From: Pammene aurita
Taxonomy: Eukaryota; Arthropoda; Insecta; Lepidoptera; Tortricidae
Direction of reading: 5' to 3'
Assembly (NCBI GenBank): GCA_947086415.1
Contig: OX352305.1
Span: forward strand, 14,015,711-14,079,710
DNA: 64,000 bases
Below the pieces are notes generated by a model. It saw only the letters and a program-made list of their open reading frames with translations. It was not told the origin of the DNA and ran no database searches. Shown here one piece after another: positions 21,540-31,800 of this stretch (within the stretch, counting starts at the first letter, position 1; the number at the start of each line of letters is the position of its first letter). Both the position numbers and the translations under genes were made by a program.

Positions 21540-22140
21540 ATTGGGTTACCCAATCGCTTATAAAAATTATAAAGTACGTAGCTTTTTCGGCGCCTTTATC
21601 AGGCTTTTTTTCGCGCCTTTCAAAACTGAAAGAAGCGATTTAAAAAACAATAAATAATTTTAATCATTATATACCCAATTGCTTAGAAAATCATAAAGAA
21701 CGTTACGTTTTCGGCGCCTTAATCAGTCTATATTTCGCGCCTTTTAAAATCAAAAGCAGCTATTTAAAAAAATAATTATAAAATGTAATCCCGATAAACC
21801 AAATCCCTTAGCAAATTACGAAGAACGTAACTTTTTTGGTGCCTTTATCAGGTTTTTTTTTCGCGCCTTTCAAAACTAAAAGCAGCGATTTAAAAAACAA
21901 TAAATAATTATAATCATGAGATATCCAATTGCTTAGAAAACTATAAAGAACGTTACGTTTTCGGCGCCTTAATCAGTCTATATTTCGCGCCTTTTAAAAT
22001 CAGAGGACCGATTAAAAAAAAACTAATAATAAAATGTAATCCTTGTAAACCCAATCCCTTAGAAAATTACAAAGAACGTAACTTTTTCGGCGCCTTTATT
22101 TCGCGTCTTTCAAGATTAAAAGTCACGCCTAAAAAAATAG
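21540..22140. repeat. ~123-bp tandem array, five copies, dimeric organisation
   Basis: Copies share TTCGGCGCCTT, TTCGCGCCTTT and a CTTAGAAAATTA block, with GGCGCC or GGTGCC positions near 21590, 21713, 21838, 21962 and 22091. Copies 1 and 3 (TTTATCAGG type) resemble each other more than copies 2 and 4 (TTAATCAGTCTATA type), giving a ~247-bp higher-order unit. A partial copy lies at 19905-19960, on the other side of the Helitron insertion. Confidence 0.8.
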
Positions 22141-22389
22141 TTGAAATAACAAAAATACCAAAAAATTATATACAATAAGGTTAATTACACCATTTTTAAG
22201 TCGTTTTACCGAAACCCGTGAACCGAACGAACGCGCAACTTCAAGCGTACATAATTTTGCGCCCGCGCCACACTCGCGTCTTTTAAAACTTTTTGTTTCT
22301 TCATTTGCTATTTTGGCGCCCCCCTTGCCATCCGGCGCCTAGAGCGGCCGCTCCACTCGCTCTACCCTTAATCCGGCCCTGAACATGCC

Positions 22390-23415
22390 AAACTGTGAGA
22401 CGTGGATGTCACACTTGTATCGCTAGTGGATAGAGTGATATCCATCTGTCCACACGTGTCCACACCTAACTGTCAAGCTGTCAGTAGGTCTCGCTAGAGC
22501 GTTTTGTCTATGGCTATGGTCACCATTTTAGATATCACTCTTGAGTGATTCCACCCCAAATTTCAACTGTCACAAAAGTGTGATATCATAGTTGTCTCGC
22601 AAGCGACTGTCAGTTATGCCATGTCGAATCAAAGCCCAGATTTTGCAAGACTTCCTCGATTTGTGATATAACATGTAGTGTCCATCAAGAGGGTATAGGA
22701 ATCTCTCATTGAAATAGCAAATACCTACCGACATAAATATCTACGCAATAATACAATGGAGCGACCTCGAGTACAGTCGAGGACAAAGAGATGTATACAC
22801 TTTTGGCCCTTATTGCGTTGTAATAAGGTCCAAAAGTGTATACATCTCTTTGTCCTCGACTGTACATGCGCCGTAGACCGAGAGCCAAAAACAGCAATAA
22901 CGTCCCGGGCGGTAATGTATCTGCGGTACATACCTACTAACCTCGGCGGTTACACCCTTTTACAGAACGTGAAATATTTCTCACAAAATTTAGACGTAAA
23001 ACTTATTAATATAGGACAACTGATAAATATTACAGATATAGTATCAGATTGATATACCTACTTATAGATGAACAATACAAAGTAAAGATAAGATGGAGGA
23101 CATAATTAGATAATTTGTACGGGGCGAAGTCATTTTTGTCAAATTATCATATCGCGGGCGGCGCACGTATCGACGTGCATCAGTAAGCGCGCGTGGCGGT
23201 TCACAGACTATACCGTGCCGCCGGCGGCACGCGGCGCGTAGGTATACCGAGGCTCGGTTACCGAGCCCGCGCGGAGTTTCATAGGCCTGGTATAGGTACC
23301 TACATCACCAGGCATTCTAACGTGTTGAAGATCCGTGTTCAGAAACTTAACTTTTGACCGCCAGGTGACGAAGTAATACGCCAGACGCCAGAGCCAAAAA
23401 AATTAATTAGCTATA
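22390..23415. other. No gene; GC-rich palindromic zone near 23150-23280
   Basis: Apart from the inverted repeat at 22771-22865 I find no gene. The GC-rich part has a perfect 16-bp palindrome GTGCCGCCGGCGGCAC near 23214 and other short inverted repeats. It may be the end of an unrecognised transposon. Confidence 0.4.
22771..22865. repeat. ~44-bp inverted repeat with 7-nt loop
   Basis: Arms starting GTACAGTCGAGGACAAAGAG and ending with its reverse complement are near-perfect (one G/C-type mismatch near the loop). Frames reported across it on both strands are reflections of the same repeat. Confidence 0.88.
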
Positions 23416-23426
23416 TCCATACTAAT

Positions 23427-23618
23427 TGTTGTGTGCAGACCGGATTACCACGTCGAACCAAGCAGCGCTGACCCGCTGTACCATTTACCAGGTCATGTAG
23501 GGAGATGAATAAAAACACTTATTTAGAATTGTAAAACATTTGAGCAGTGTAGTTGCAGGTGTTTCCCCGCTGGGAGTAGTTGTAGAAGTGAGCGGTGAGA
23601 AGTGAATGAGCAACGAGT
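23427..23618 (-). repeat. 3' LTR, distal part (left of LINE A)
   Basis: 192 bp, identical to 32451-32642. Its last 12 bases, TGAGCAACGAGT, are the left target duplication of the inserted LINE. Confidence 0.92.
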
Positions 23619-23763
23619 GTGTGTGGTGTCATCCGCTGCTCCTCTTGTGATGGGGACAGGGGTTGGAGTGCCCGCATTTCTGCTATGACTCCTGTGTCAT
23701 GTCGCATCCCACTGCGGTGGGATGGTCGCTCGTCGTCGTTTTGAGGACGACTTGACGTCTGGT

Positions 23764-24160
23764 GTGGCCGCGGCGGCCCGATGGCCCTGCCGCAGCGGTG
23801 GTGTCAGGTGCGGTCCGTGGCGGGCTCGATGGCCCAGCCGCGGTGATGTCATCTGCTTCGTGTCTTAGTCCTGGCGTGCCGCGGCGGGCCCGGTGGCCCA
23901 GCCGCGGCGGCGGTGTCCGCGGCGGGCCCGATGGCCCAGCCGCGGTGATGTCATCTGCTTCGACGCGAGTCCCGGCGTGCCGCGGCAGGCCCGATGGCCC
24001 AGCCGCGGCGGCGGTGTCCGCGGCGAGCCTAGTGGCCCAGCCGCGGTGATGTCATCTGCTTCTAGTCCCGGCGAGCCGCGGCGGGCCCGATGGCCGGGCC
24101 GCGGCGGCGGTGTCCGCGGCGGGCCCGATGGCCCAGCCGCGGTGCTGGCGTCTGCTGCTA
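23764..24160 (-). repeat. ~102-bp GC-rich tandem repeats in the LINE A 3' region
   Basis: GTGATGTCATCTGCTTC recurs at 23843, 23945 and 24046, with a degenerate copy near 24143; between them two variants of CCGCGGCGGGCCCGATGGCC alternate. The period is about 102 bp, a multiple of three, which explains long artefactual plus-strand frames rich in Arg, Gly and Pro. Confidence 0.85.
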
Positions 24161-26887
24161 TCCGAGGTGTAGCAGGGCCCGTGGTAGAGCCCGGGCCCTG
24201 CGCTCGGGAGGCCTGATGTAGTGGGGCGCGATGTTCTGGAGGTGTTCGTAGCCAGAGTTATCCGCGCGGTCAAACATGACCCGCGCGAGTCTGACTACGA
24301 ACTGCTCCAGGCCCTCCCACTGTAGTTCTTCGGCGATGGTGGCGTTCCTCTTGCGTCTCGGTGCCTTGGTGAGGATGCGTAGCGCCATCGTCTCTTGCCG
24401 TCTTAGCTTCTCCTTGTTTGTCCTGCAACAGAAAGAATACCAGGCAGGTGCGGCGTAGGTAAGTCGTGTTCGAACGTAAGCTTTGTACAGTCCGAGTTTG
24501 GTCCGTACAGGGAGCTTACTGTTGAACACGGGGTATAATTTCGTGCGGGCGGTCAGGGCTCGGCGGCGTGTTTCCGCGGCGTGCTGCGTCATCGTGAGCC
24601 TTTTGTCGATGGTGACCCCCAGATATTTCACTGTGGGCGACCACACAAGAGGCTGACCTAAGAGAGAAGGAGGAGGAGGCAGTTTAATGGCATTAGTAAT
24701 AATAATGGCTTGCGTCTTGCCCACGTTGACTGATAGTCTCCATTTGGAGAGCCAGTCAGGAAGGGCGTCGAGCGCCGGCTGGATCTTCTGGACTGCGTGT
24801 GCAATCTTGAATGACGACGTGTAGTAGACGGCATCGTCCGCGAAGAGGGCGAGCTCGGCGTCGCCAACGACTGGTATGTCGTCGGTGTAGCGAGCGTAGC
24901 AGGCCGGTGACAGGCAGCTCCCTTGTGGAACGCCCGCTCTGATGGGGCGTTCAAGGGAGTGGGCGCCCTCCACTTGGACGTGGAAGCGTCGGTCTGCCAG
25001 GAAGGATGCCAATGTTCTCACGATGCGTCGGGGAGCTGTGGACAGAGAAAGTTTGTAGATTAGACCGTCGTGCCAGACTCTGTCGAAAGCTTTCTCCATG
25101 TCTAGAAACACTGCCACGGTGTGTTCCTTTTTGTTGGTGGCTTGTCCCATGTGATGTAGCACTCGCGTTAGCTGCGTGGTGGTCGAGTGCTGGGCTCTGA
25201 ACCCGTGTTGCTCCGGCCTAGGAGCAATGTGCGGTGTGAGATGCCGGAGCAGCAACCTCTCGAATACTTTCGAGAGGTTGCTGAGCAGTGTGATGGGCCG
25301 ATAGTTCTCGGCTTTTCTTCTGTCCTTCCCAGGTTTGGGTAGGACGAAGTCTCGTCCAGTCTTCCAGGCGGTCGGGAAGTGACCCGAACGCATTATTCCG
25401 TTGAACAGGCGTGCCACCGCCGCTAAGGTGTTTAGCGGCAGGTGACGAAGCGCCATGTTCGGAATGTCGTCCGGGCCCGGCGCCTTCCTTGGGTTGCAGT
25501 GTCGCCTGATGGTTGTCTGGACCTGTGAAGGAGAAAAGTAGATCGGGTCATCGTGTGGTTGGATTGGCGTGCTGAGGTATTCCTGCACGCGCTCCACGAT
25601 GTCGGCCGAGTGTAGCGGGCTTGAGTCGGGGTTCGGTCTGAATTGGTGTTCGAGACTGAGGGCGAGAATCTCTGCCCGGTCCCGAGCTCCGTATTTCAGC
25701 TTTCCGTCCGCTCCCTCTAGCGGTCGTATCGGCTCCGGTGTAGTGCTGAGTTGCTTGCATAACCTGTGAATAGAGGGTACATTATCAGTTATACTTTCAA
25801 TGTGTTCTTCCCAGCTTTGGGCGCGGTAGTCGCTGAGTTTTTCCCTTAGCAGTCGTTCTAGGCGGTTGAGCTCTGTCTTGACCGACTGAGCCCTTAGCCT
25901 TTGCCACTGCTTCCTGTACCAACGCTTTTTCTCCAAGAGGGCCTGTAGTGGCCTGGGGAGAGGTTTGCGCCGATCGGTGTATGGGACCGTGTGCGCTGCT
26001 CCGTTGAGGGCTGTCTTGATGTCCTTGGTGATTGTGTCGGTTGCTGCGTCGACTTCTGCTGCGGTAGAGATGGGACCTGTGCGGGGAGTGTTTACCAGTG
26101 TTTCTGCGAACGCTTCCCAGTCGTAGCGGCGGCTGGGACCTCTGGTGAGCCTCGTGGTGGGCACGTCGGCGATAGTCAGCAGCACCGGGCGGTGGTCTGA
26201 CGTGAGATCATACAATACCTCGTGGCGCATGACAGCATTGACTCCGCGAGAGATCGCAAAGTCAATGGTGGTACCCCTGCGCCACATGTCGTTGAAGTGG
26301 TAGTGTGTGGGCTCGTAGGGCCCCTCCGCTGTTAGTTCGAGCTCTTCCACGGCTTCGTAGATGCGCCTGCCCGGCTGTGAATAGGCGGAGGAATTCCAGG
26401 CGGGATGCTCGGCGTTGAAATCTCCGGCCAGGATGGTCGGCACGGGGGAGTCCACTATGAGCGCCTGGAGGTCGTTGCGGATGTCGGTGGCGTCGCAGTA
26501 TCCGCAGGGTCTGTAAATAGCAAACAAACGCAGATCACGTCCGACTAGTTTGATATCTACCCCATAGGCGGAGAGGGTAGTCGGCTGCGGCGGCGGGTCC
26601 ACCAGTTGGTGGATAATCGTCCTCTTCACTAGGACGGCTAGTCCTCTCTATGTGTGTGCGTTGAGAGGGTTCGCCTGGTCTAGGCGGTAGACCTGGTATC
26701 CGTTGATGTTGAGATGCTGCGAGGGCTTCAGAATCGTCTCGCAGATGAGCATGATGTCGATGTTCTGGCTGTGGAGAAAATGACGGAGCTCGTTCGTTTT
26801 TCCCGTTAGGGAATTCGCGTTCCAATATACAATTCGTAACTCTTTCTCTTTTAGGCCGTAAAAGATCGAGAGTGGCTTGCGAGCAAA
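24158..26887 (-). pseudogene. LINE A ORF2: endonuclease and reverse transcriptase, one internal stop
   Basis: The frame is open for 910 codons except for a single TAG at 26648-26650; the uninterrupted part starts at 26629. N-terminal to the stop the sequence reads VYWNAN...EL..FL and DIMLICET, the start of an AP-type endonuclease domain, so the 823-codon part alone lacks the first catalytic residues. After it come AGDFNAEH, SDHRPVLL, then reverse transcriptase motifs FLDMEKAFDRVWH, GVPQGSCLSP and FADDAVYY, and a C-terminal cysteine/histidine-poor tail. The AFDRVWHDGLIYKL motif places it in or near the jockey clade. No ATG opens the full frame, so translation may reinitiate after ORF1 (40 bases upstream). 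Confidence 0.88.
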
Positions 26888-26927
26888 CTACTTACAGTTG
26901 CTGCTGTGGAGGTGGTCCGGCTTGGAA

Positions 26928-28223
26928 CTAGCCAGACTTGGAGAGTTTGGAGACGGCCTCTGTAAACTGCTCCACGGCCGCGGCGAGCGCGGTGGTGATG
27001 TTTGTTAGCTGCTGAGCTAACGCGTGCTGCTGGTTGTTTACCGGGTCCGTTGCGAGCGTAGGCTCGCTGCGGGGCCGCTGCGGCCTCTGGGTGCGTGGCT
27101 GTTGCTGCTGCTGCTGCTGTTGTCGCCTCTGTCCTCTTGTCCGGGGCCTGGGAGGGTTCCCAGGCGCCATGAGAGAGCCCTGAGCTGAGTCCTCTACCTG
27201 GTTCGGCGTGTCCGATGCTCTGGTAGCAGGGCCGCGGCGCTGGCGTTGGCGGCGGGAGAGAGACCTAGTTCCCGCTTGCCAGTTGCGCAGCTCCTGTAGG
27301 TAGACCGGGCACTGTTTGTGGTTGGCTGGGTGGTCCCCCCAACAGTTACCACAGAGTGCTGGCTCGTCCTTGGGGTGCGTGCAAGCGTGCGACCAGTGGC
27401 TGCCTGCGCAACTTACGCAGACGGTTGGTCGGTGGCAGCCGAGTGATGAGTGGCGGAAGCCCTGGCAGCGATGGCATTGCGGGGGCCCGCGTTTGCCTCG
27501 CCAGGGCTCCACCCGGATCTTCTCCGTGATGTGGCCGAGCTCGGTGATGTCCATGAAGCCCGGGTTCTCCTTCTCCGTCCCGAACAGCTTCACGAAGAAC
27601 ACGCTGCCTCCTCGTCCTCGACCTATGGAGATGAGCTTTACGTGGTCTACCTTGTATCCGAGGGCGGCGCAGCCCTCAGTGATAGACTGGGTGGTGGTAC
27701 TTGCGGGAAGACCGCGGATAGCGGCCTTCAGTGGTAGTTGTGACTTCTTCCGGTGCTGGACAAACTTGATGCGTTTGTCTTTCTCGTGTGCCTCCTTCAG
27801 GTAGCCGATGACGTCCCTGTATTCCTCCCCGGTCCTGGGGAGGAACATGACGCCGTCGGGAGTTAGCGTCTGAGTCCGGGCCTTGTACCCGAGCTGAGCC
27901 TCGATGGTCTTGAGGTGCTGCTCGTAGTCCGGGAATACCTCGACCGAGATCGTGGGCGGCTGGCCCGTGATGGCGGTGTCGGCTTCTGTGGGAAGAGATG
28001 GATCGGCGTTAGCGCTGCGTTTACGAGATGTGGACGGTTTTGGCGGGGGGGACTTGATGGCTTGCGCGTAGGTGTTTCTCGGTGCGGGGTTGGTGGCCTT
28101 CTTCTTGAATCCCGTGGCTGCGGTTGGTGTTGCAGCGCTGTCCTTTTCCACGGCTCGTCCTGATGTCGCTGGCTGCTGGGGTTCCTGTGGGCAGGCAACG
28201 GGGTGAGGGGGCCCGTGGGACAC
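26928..28223 (-). CDS. LINE A ORF1 (Gag-like, zinc-knuckle RNA-binding protein)
   Basis: 431 codons. A basic, proline-rich N-terminal third is followed by an RNA-recognition-like middle region (about 95-240) and three zinc knuckles in the order CHRCQGFRHSSLGC, CVSCAGSHWSHAC and CGNCWGDHPANHKQC (about 250-310). A Q-rich run and a predicted coiled-coil tail follow. This layout is that of jockey-clade ORF1 proteins, which coat the element RNA. It appears intact. ORF2 lies immediately downstream in a different frame. Confidence 0.85.
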   Translation of the reverse strand: MSHGPPHPVACPQEPQQPATSGRAVEKDSAATPTAATGFKKKATNPAPRNTYAQAIKSPPPKPSTSRKRSANADPSLPTEADTAITGQPPTISVEVFPDYEQHLKTIEAQLGYKARTQTLTPDGVMFLPRTGEEYRDVIGYLKEAHEKDKRIKFVQHRKKSQLPLKAAIRGLPASTTTQSITEGCAALGYKVDHVKLISIGRGRGGSVFFVKLFGTEKENPGFMDITELGHITEKIRVEPWRGKRGPPQCHRCQGFRHSSLGCHRPTVCVSCAGSHWSHACTHPKDEPALCGNCWGDHPANHKQCPVYLQELRNWQAGTRSLSRRQRQRRGPATRASDTPNQVEDSAQGSLMAPGNPPRPRTRGQRRQQQQQQQQPRTQRPQRPRSEPTLATDPVNNQQHALAQQLTNITTALAAAVEQFTEAVSKLSKSG

Positions 28224-28346
28224 GGGGGAAATGCGGTTGCATTCCCGTTTTCCCTCCTGTCCCGGCGGGCTGTCCTCATCTCGTTGCCTCTTCTGAAGGC
28301 GCGAGTTGGTATGCGCCTGCAGGGTTGAGAGTAGTGAGCAACGAGT

Positions 28347-28708
28347 ACGAGTGCTGACCTCTTTTATGGGTTTTCTAGCGTGCTCGTACTAGTGGCTGGT
28401 ATGTGCCGTGTAAGTCTTTCGTTTATTTGCCAATAATCTTAAACTATTACATGGTTGTATGAGGGTGTAAATCTATATTATTATGGGACATTTCTTCGTA
28501 GTTAAGTACAAAATTCTTACAATCTAGACATTTTGGGTATTACGACACAATTTCAATAAAATTAGACACAGATAATACTTTGGAACTAGACATAGAAACA
28601 CAATATTTATACACGTTATTAAAACAAACAAATTGGTATAAATCGAGAAAATGATTAACTTAGATCTAGTTACACAAAAACAACAGTAATTTTAAGCTAT
28701 CTGCGACA
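28347..28708 (-). repeat. 3' LTR, proximal part (right of LINE A)
   Basis: 362 bp, matching 38478-38839 except for two single-base differences (near 28460 and 28580). It abuts the polypurine tract on its right. Confidence 0.92.
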
Positions 28709-28722
28709 ATTCTCCCCCACGT
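28709..28722 (-). promoter_or_regulatory. Polypurine tract of the BEL/Pao element
   Basis: On the minus strand GTGGGGGAGAAT directly precedes the TGTCGCAG start of the 3' LTR, as expected for the plus-strand DNA primer. Confidence 0.75.
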
Positions 28723-28822
28723 GCGTCAGCACAGTCTATTGGTGTGGAGCAGGTGAGGATGAGTCTGGAAGCCGGGCAGCGGACATCTTCTACGTGAGTT
28801 TATATATGTACAATGGCTACTC

Positions 28823-31800
28823 TTATTGGTCATTAGGACCGGGAAAGAGTTGTGCGATTTCGCCTCTAGACCATGTAACTCGTGGCGTAGTACCGGCGGC
28901 TATGTCGCCTACGTGTAGCTTCGTAGACCTTTGTCGAGCACTGGATCGCTGCATCAAGTTGAGGCGATATTCTCGTATCCAGCGCTTCCATACGTGGTCG
29001 TCAGGCGGGATCTTCTTCTGGATCAGGCGCCGTTCTGTCATTGGATGTGTGAGACTATCGGGCAGAGAGTTAATTGCCTCGGATAGCTCCCGTTCTGTGC
29101 CAAAAAGGTTCGTGGCATCGTCTGAATTTAGAACGGTAGGCGCACGGCTCTGAGATATCATTTTACGTAGCGGTAGGGAGGTAGAGGGCGCCGATAAGGA
29201 GGCGGCGGGCTCTAGGTACATCGTTCGTGTGATGAGACGTGTGTACAGTACGTTCCCTCGCTTTTCTCTGCGGTGGCCGTCATTTTCAGCTGCGGCGGTA
29301 AGCGGCGGTTGATTCGCTATGAGCCTCTCTTGCGGTAAGTCGCCTACGGGAACCGTGAGGTTGGCCCCGTTACAGGTCCGACACCTTTGGCACTTATTCG
29401 TCAGATAACGAATGCTACCGCGCAGTCTGACAATGCAGTATTTTTGCTTCAACTCGTCGAAAATGGTCGCGTGATCGTCATGGTTGGACACTTCGTGGAA
29501 ATGGCGGATCAATAATTTTGTGAATCCATCTTCAGCATGCAGGACGGGTATATGTGTTCCGTCTCTGTCTGTCACTATCACGCCATCTCTATCCAATTTC
29601 ACGTCGACTCGATGTAGTGAAGACTTCTCAGGCAGCGCGCGCCCGACTTCCAGCCGTCGTATTTCTTCGGCGTACGATTCATTCTGGCTCCGTTTGATCA
29701 ATAAAGTTTCTGCCAAACTTATGTGATTGTCGTTCATTTCTGTATCTAGATTTCTAACAGACAATCTGGCTTTGAAAACCTCGGCGGCAACCAAAACTCG
29801 GGCCGTAGCGCGGACTAACCTCGTATATTTCGAAAACCTACTTACGTCGGGTAGGTATTCTGACCTTTTTTGCACGTTATATACGGAACAAACCGGTTTG
29901 TTGACGCGTTCTGTGCCCGTTTTCGTGACGGGTTCTACAGACTCTACTGGCGGCAAACCTATTGTGCGTTCGCTTTCGCCTCCCCTGCTGAGGGACGTAC
30001 CCTCTTTGCTCAGGACTACGTCCGAGATTACGTTCGGGTTGTCGGAGGCGAATCCGTTTCTAACTACGTCTGATTTTTTATCCTGCTCATTTACGGGAGC
30101 TAGGACTTCGTCGTCCGTCGTTCGCGGCACCATGTAGCCTACGGACGCTACAGTCGGATCCGACGATTGATGTGGTGTATCTAGCGGCCGTGTCGCATCT
30201 ATGGACACTTCCCCCAAATATGTAGGCGGGATGGCAATTGTGTTAATATTGCTAGTAATATTTTCCACGGGCGCAGTTGCGTTCAAACCGTGTAGCAATT
30301 TATGGTGCCCAGCTTCGCATCCCTTGACGCCACAAGCTACGTATTTGCACTTGAAGCGACCATAGTGCGACGCGTCCAGACACTTATAACACAACTTTAC
30401 ATTTTTAACCCAATCCCAACGTTCGGCTACCGATGCATTCAAAAATTTAGTACATGCTTCTACTTTGTGTTCGTGATTATGACATATTAAACACTTATTG
30501 CGAGACATAAACCGTGCTGGCACCGAATGTTGTTTGGGCTTTGTTCCCGTATACGCGGGCTCTTTAGCCTCGCGGGGCTTTGTTTGAGCTACCGTCGGCG
30601 ACCTATGCTCCGACACGCGAGCTTCGACTTCATCGCTTCGCGGGCGAGTGCTCTGGTAGCTATAACTTGAGTCCGAATCGCTCGAAGAATCGCGGGAAAA
30701 CACGGGAGCGGGAGCGTGGGCGGGGGCGTCACGTCGCCCTGACCTGCTTTCCGGCTCAAAGGATATCGAGTTTACGCGCGACTTCGTATATCTACTTCGA
30801 TTCGTTCTTTTAACCGCGGAACTGATTTCTAACAGAAATTCTGAGATCGCGACTAAATCGGGCGAGTCCAAATTAGCTTGTTTGAACTTGCCCCATTCGT
30901 ACCTAACAATGAGGTTCAACTTATCGACGATCTTGTTGACTAGCTCTGGCGCGTACAAGTGTTTTTCTTGTTTTAATGATTTTATCGTCGCTACTGCATT
31001 TGCGACGTGCGCGGCAAAAGACACAATATTGCTGTTATCTTCAGCTAGGCGCGGCATGCGTTTAACATTATGTAGCTCAGTCAACACGATCTCTTCAGGA
31101 TCCCCGAACTGCCTTTCTAAGGCTTCCATTATTTCATACGGATCCTTGACGGTATACACGATGGATTTTACCGCGGTACGCGCCTCGCCTTTTAACGCGC
31201 GCCTAAGCCTACTGACGTTATTCACGTGACTAAACATCGGCGCGGTATCTTCAAATTCGGCACGGAATGCGATCCACTCGGTGATATTACCGTCGAAAGT
31301 GGGTAATTCTGGGGGCCTATGCAAAATGGGAGCGTAATGAGTTGGAACTTCCAGCCGCTCGGGCGGTAGACGTGTGCTTATATGCGACTCGCGGGGCGCG
31401 AAATTACGCGTAGCGTGTGCGGCGGACGCTTCAATTTTAGTTACATAATTGCTTTGATCTAGCTGGGATTGTCGATCTACCCAATTTCTCACACGTTGCT
31501 CGTCTTTATCGACCACAGATTCGGTCTTACCGCTAACAGATTGCGCCTCCTGCTGGGCAATCTGTAGCCTTAACTTGGCAGTTTCCGACTGTTTATTAGC
31601 AACGGCGAGAGCGGCTTTATGAACCTCGAGTTTCGCTAGTAACAAAGCTAACTTTTCGTCGCACTTTACACTACTCGCACTACGATTTTCGCGCACTTCA
31701 CTATTAACGCGGTCGCGGCACTGAGAAACGCGGTCCTTTTCACGGACGGACGTGTTAACTTTACACAATGTCCCCGGAGGACTCCTATCTGGCGGTTTTC

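Larger units (their letters stand above)
19238..22381. mobile_element. Non-autonomous hAT-like element containing nested insertions
   Basis: Ends CAGCGCCGGCC and GGCCGGATTAAGGG (read inward from the right end as CAGGGCCGG...) form inverted termini with a shared GGGTAGAGCGA block, flanked by the 8-bp duplication AACATGCC (19230-19237 and 22382-22389). No hAT transposase is present. The interior holds a 123-bp tandem array, a Helitron-like element (19965-21503) with a DD37E transposon inside it, and a dispersed repeat near 19390-19740. The target was itself a ~23-bp tandem duplication (ACATGCCAAACTGTG appears on both outer flanks). Confidence 0.75.
23619..28334 (-). mobile_element. Jockey-like LINE A inserted in the 3' LTR
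   Basis: 4716 bp, minus orientation, bounded by the 12-bp target duplication TGAGCAACGAGT (23607-23618 and 28335-28346). It carries ORF1 with zinc knuckles, ORF2 with endonuclease and reverse transcriptase, and a GC-rich 3' region with tandem repeats. The 3' end reads ...ACACCACACAC with no poly(A). The short 5' leader (about 110 bp before ORF1) suggests it is near full length or slightly truncated. Confidence 0.88.

Noticed and set aside
21540..22140. CRISPR-like array
   Set aside because: Units are ~123 bp without constant repeats and spacers, and the sequence is eukaryotic; it is a tandem satellite-like array.
22706..23052. Frames on both strands around 22706-23052 sharing the same peptide
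   Set aside because: The shared peptide arises from the 44-bp inverted repeat, not from coding selection.
23762..24216. Two long plus-strand frames rich in Arg, Gly and Pro
   Set aside because: They run through the ~102-bp tandem repeats of LINE A; the period is a multiple of three, so one frame stays open by repetition. No Met context, domain or neighbour supports a gene.
26535..28279. Other minus-strand and plus-strand frames overlapping LINE A (for example 26535-26825, 27316-27804, 27863-28279)
   Set aside because: They are shadow frames of GC-rich ORF1 and ORF2, with low-complexity composition and no recognisable motif.
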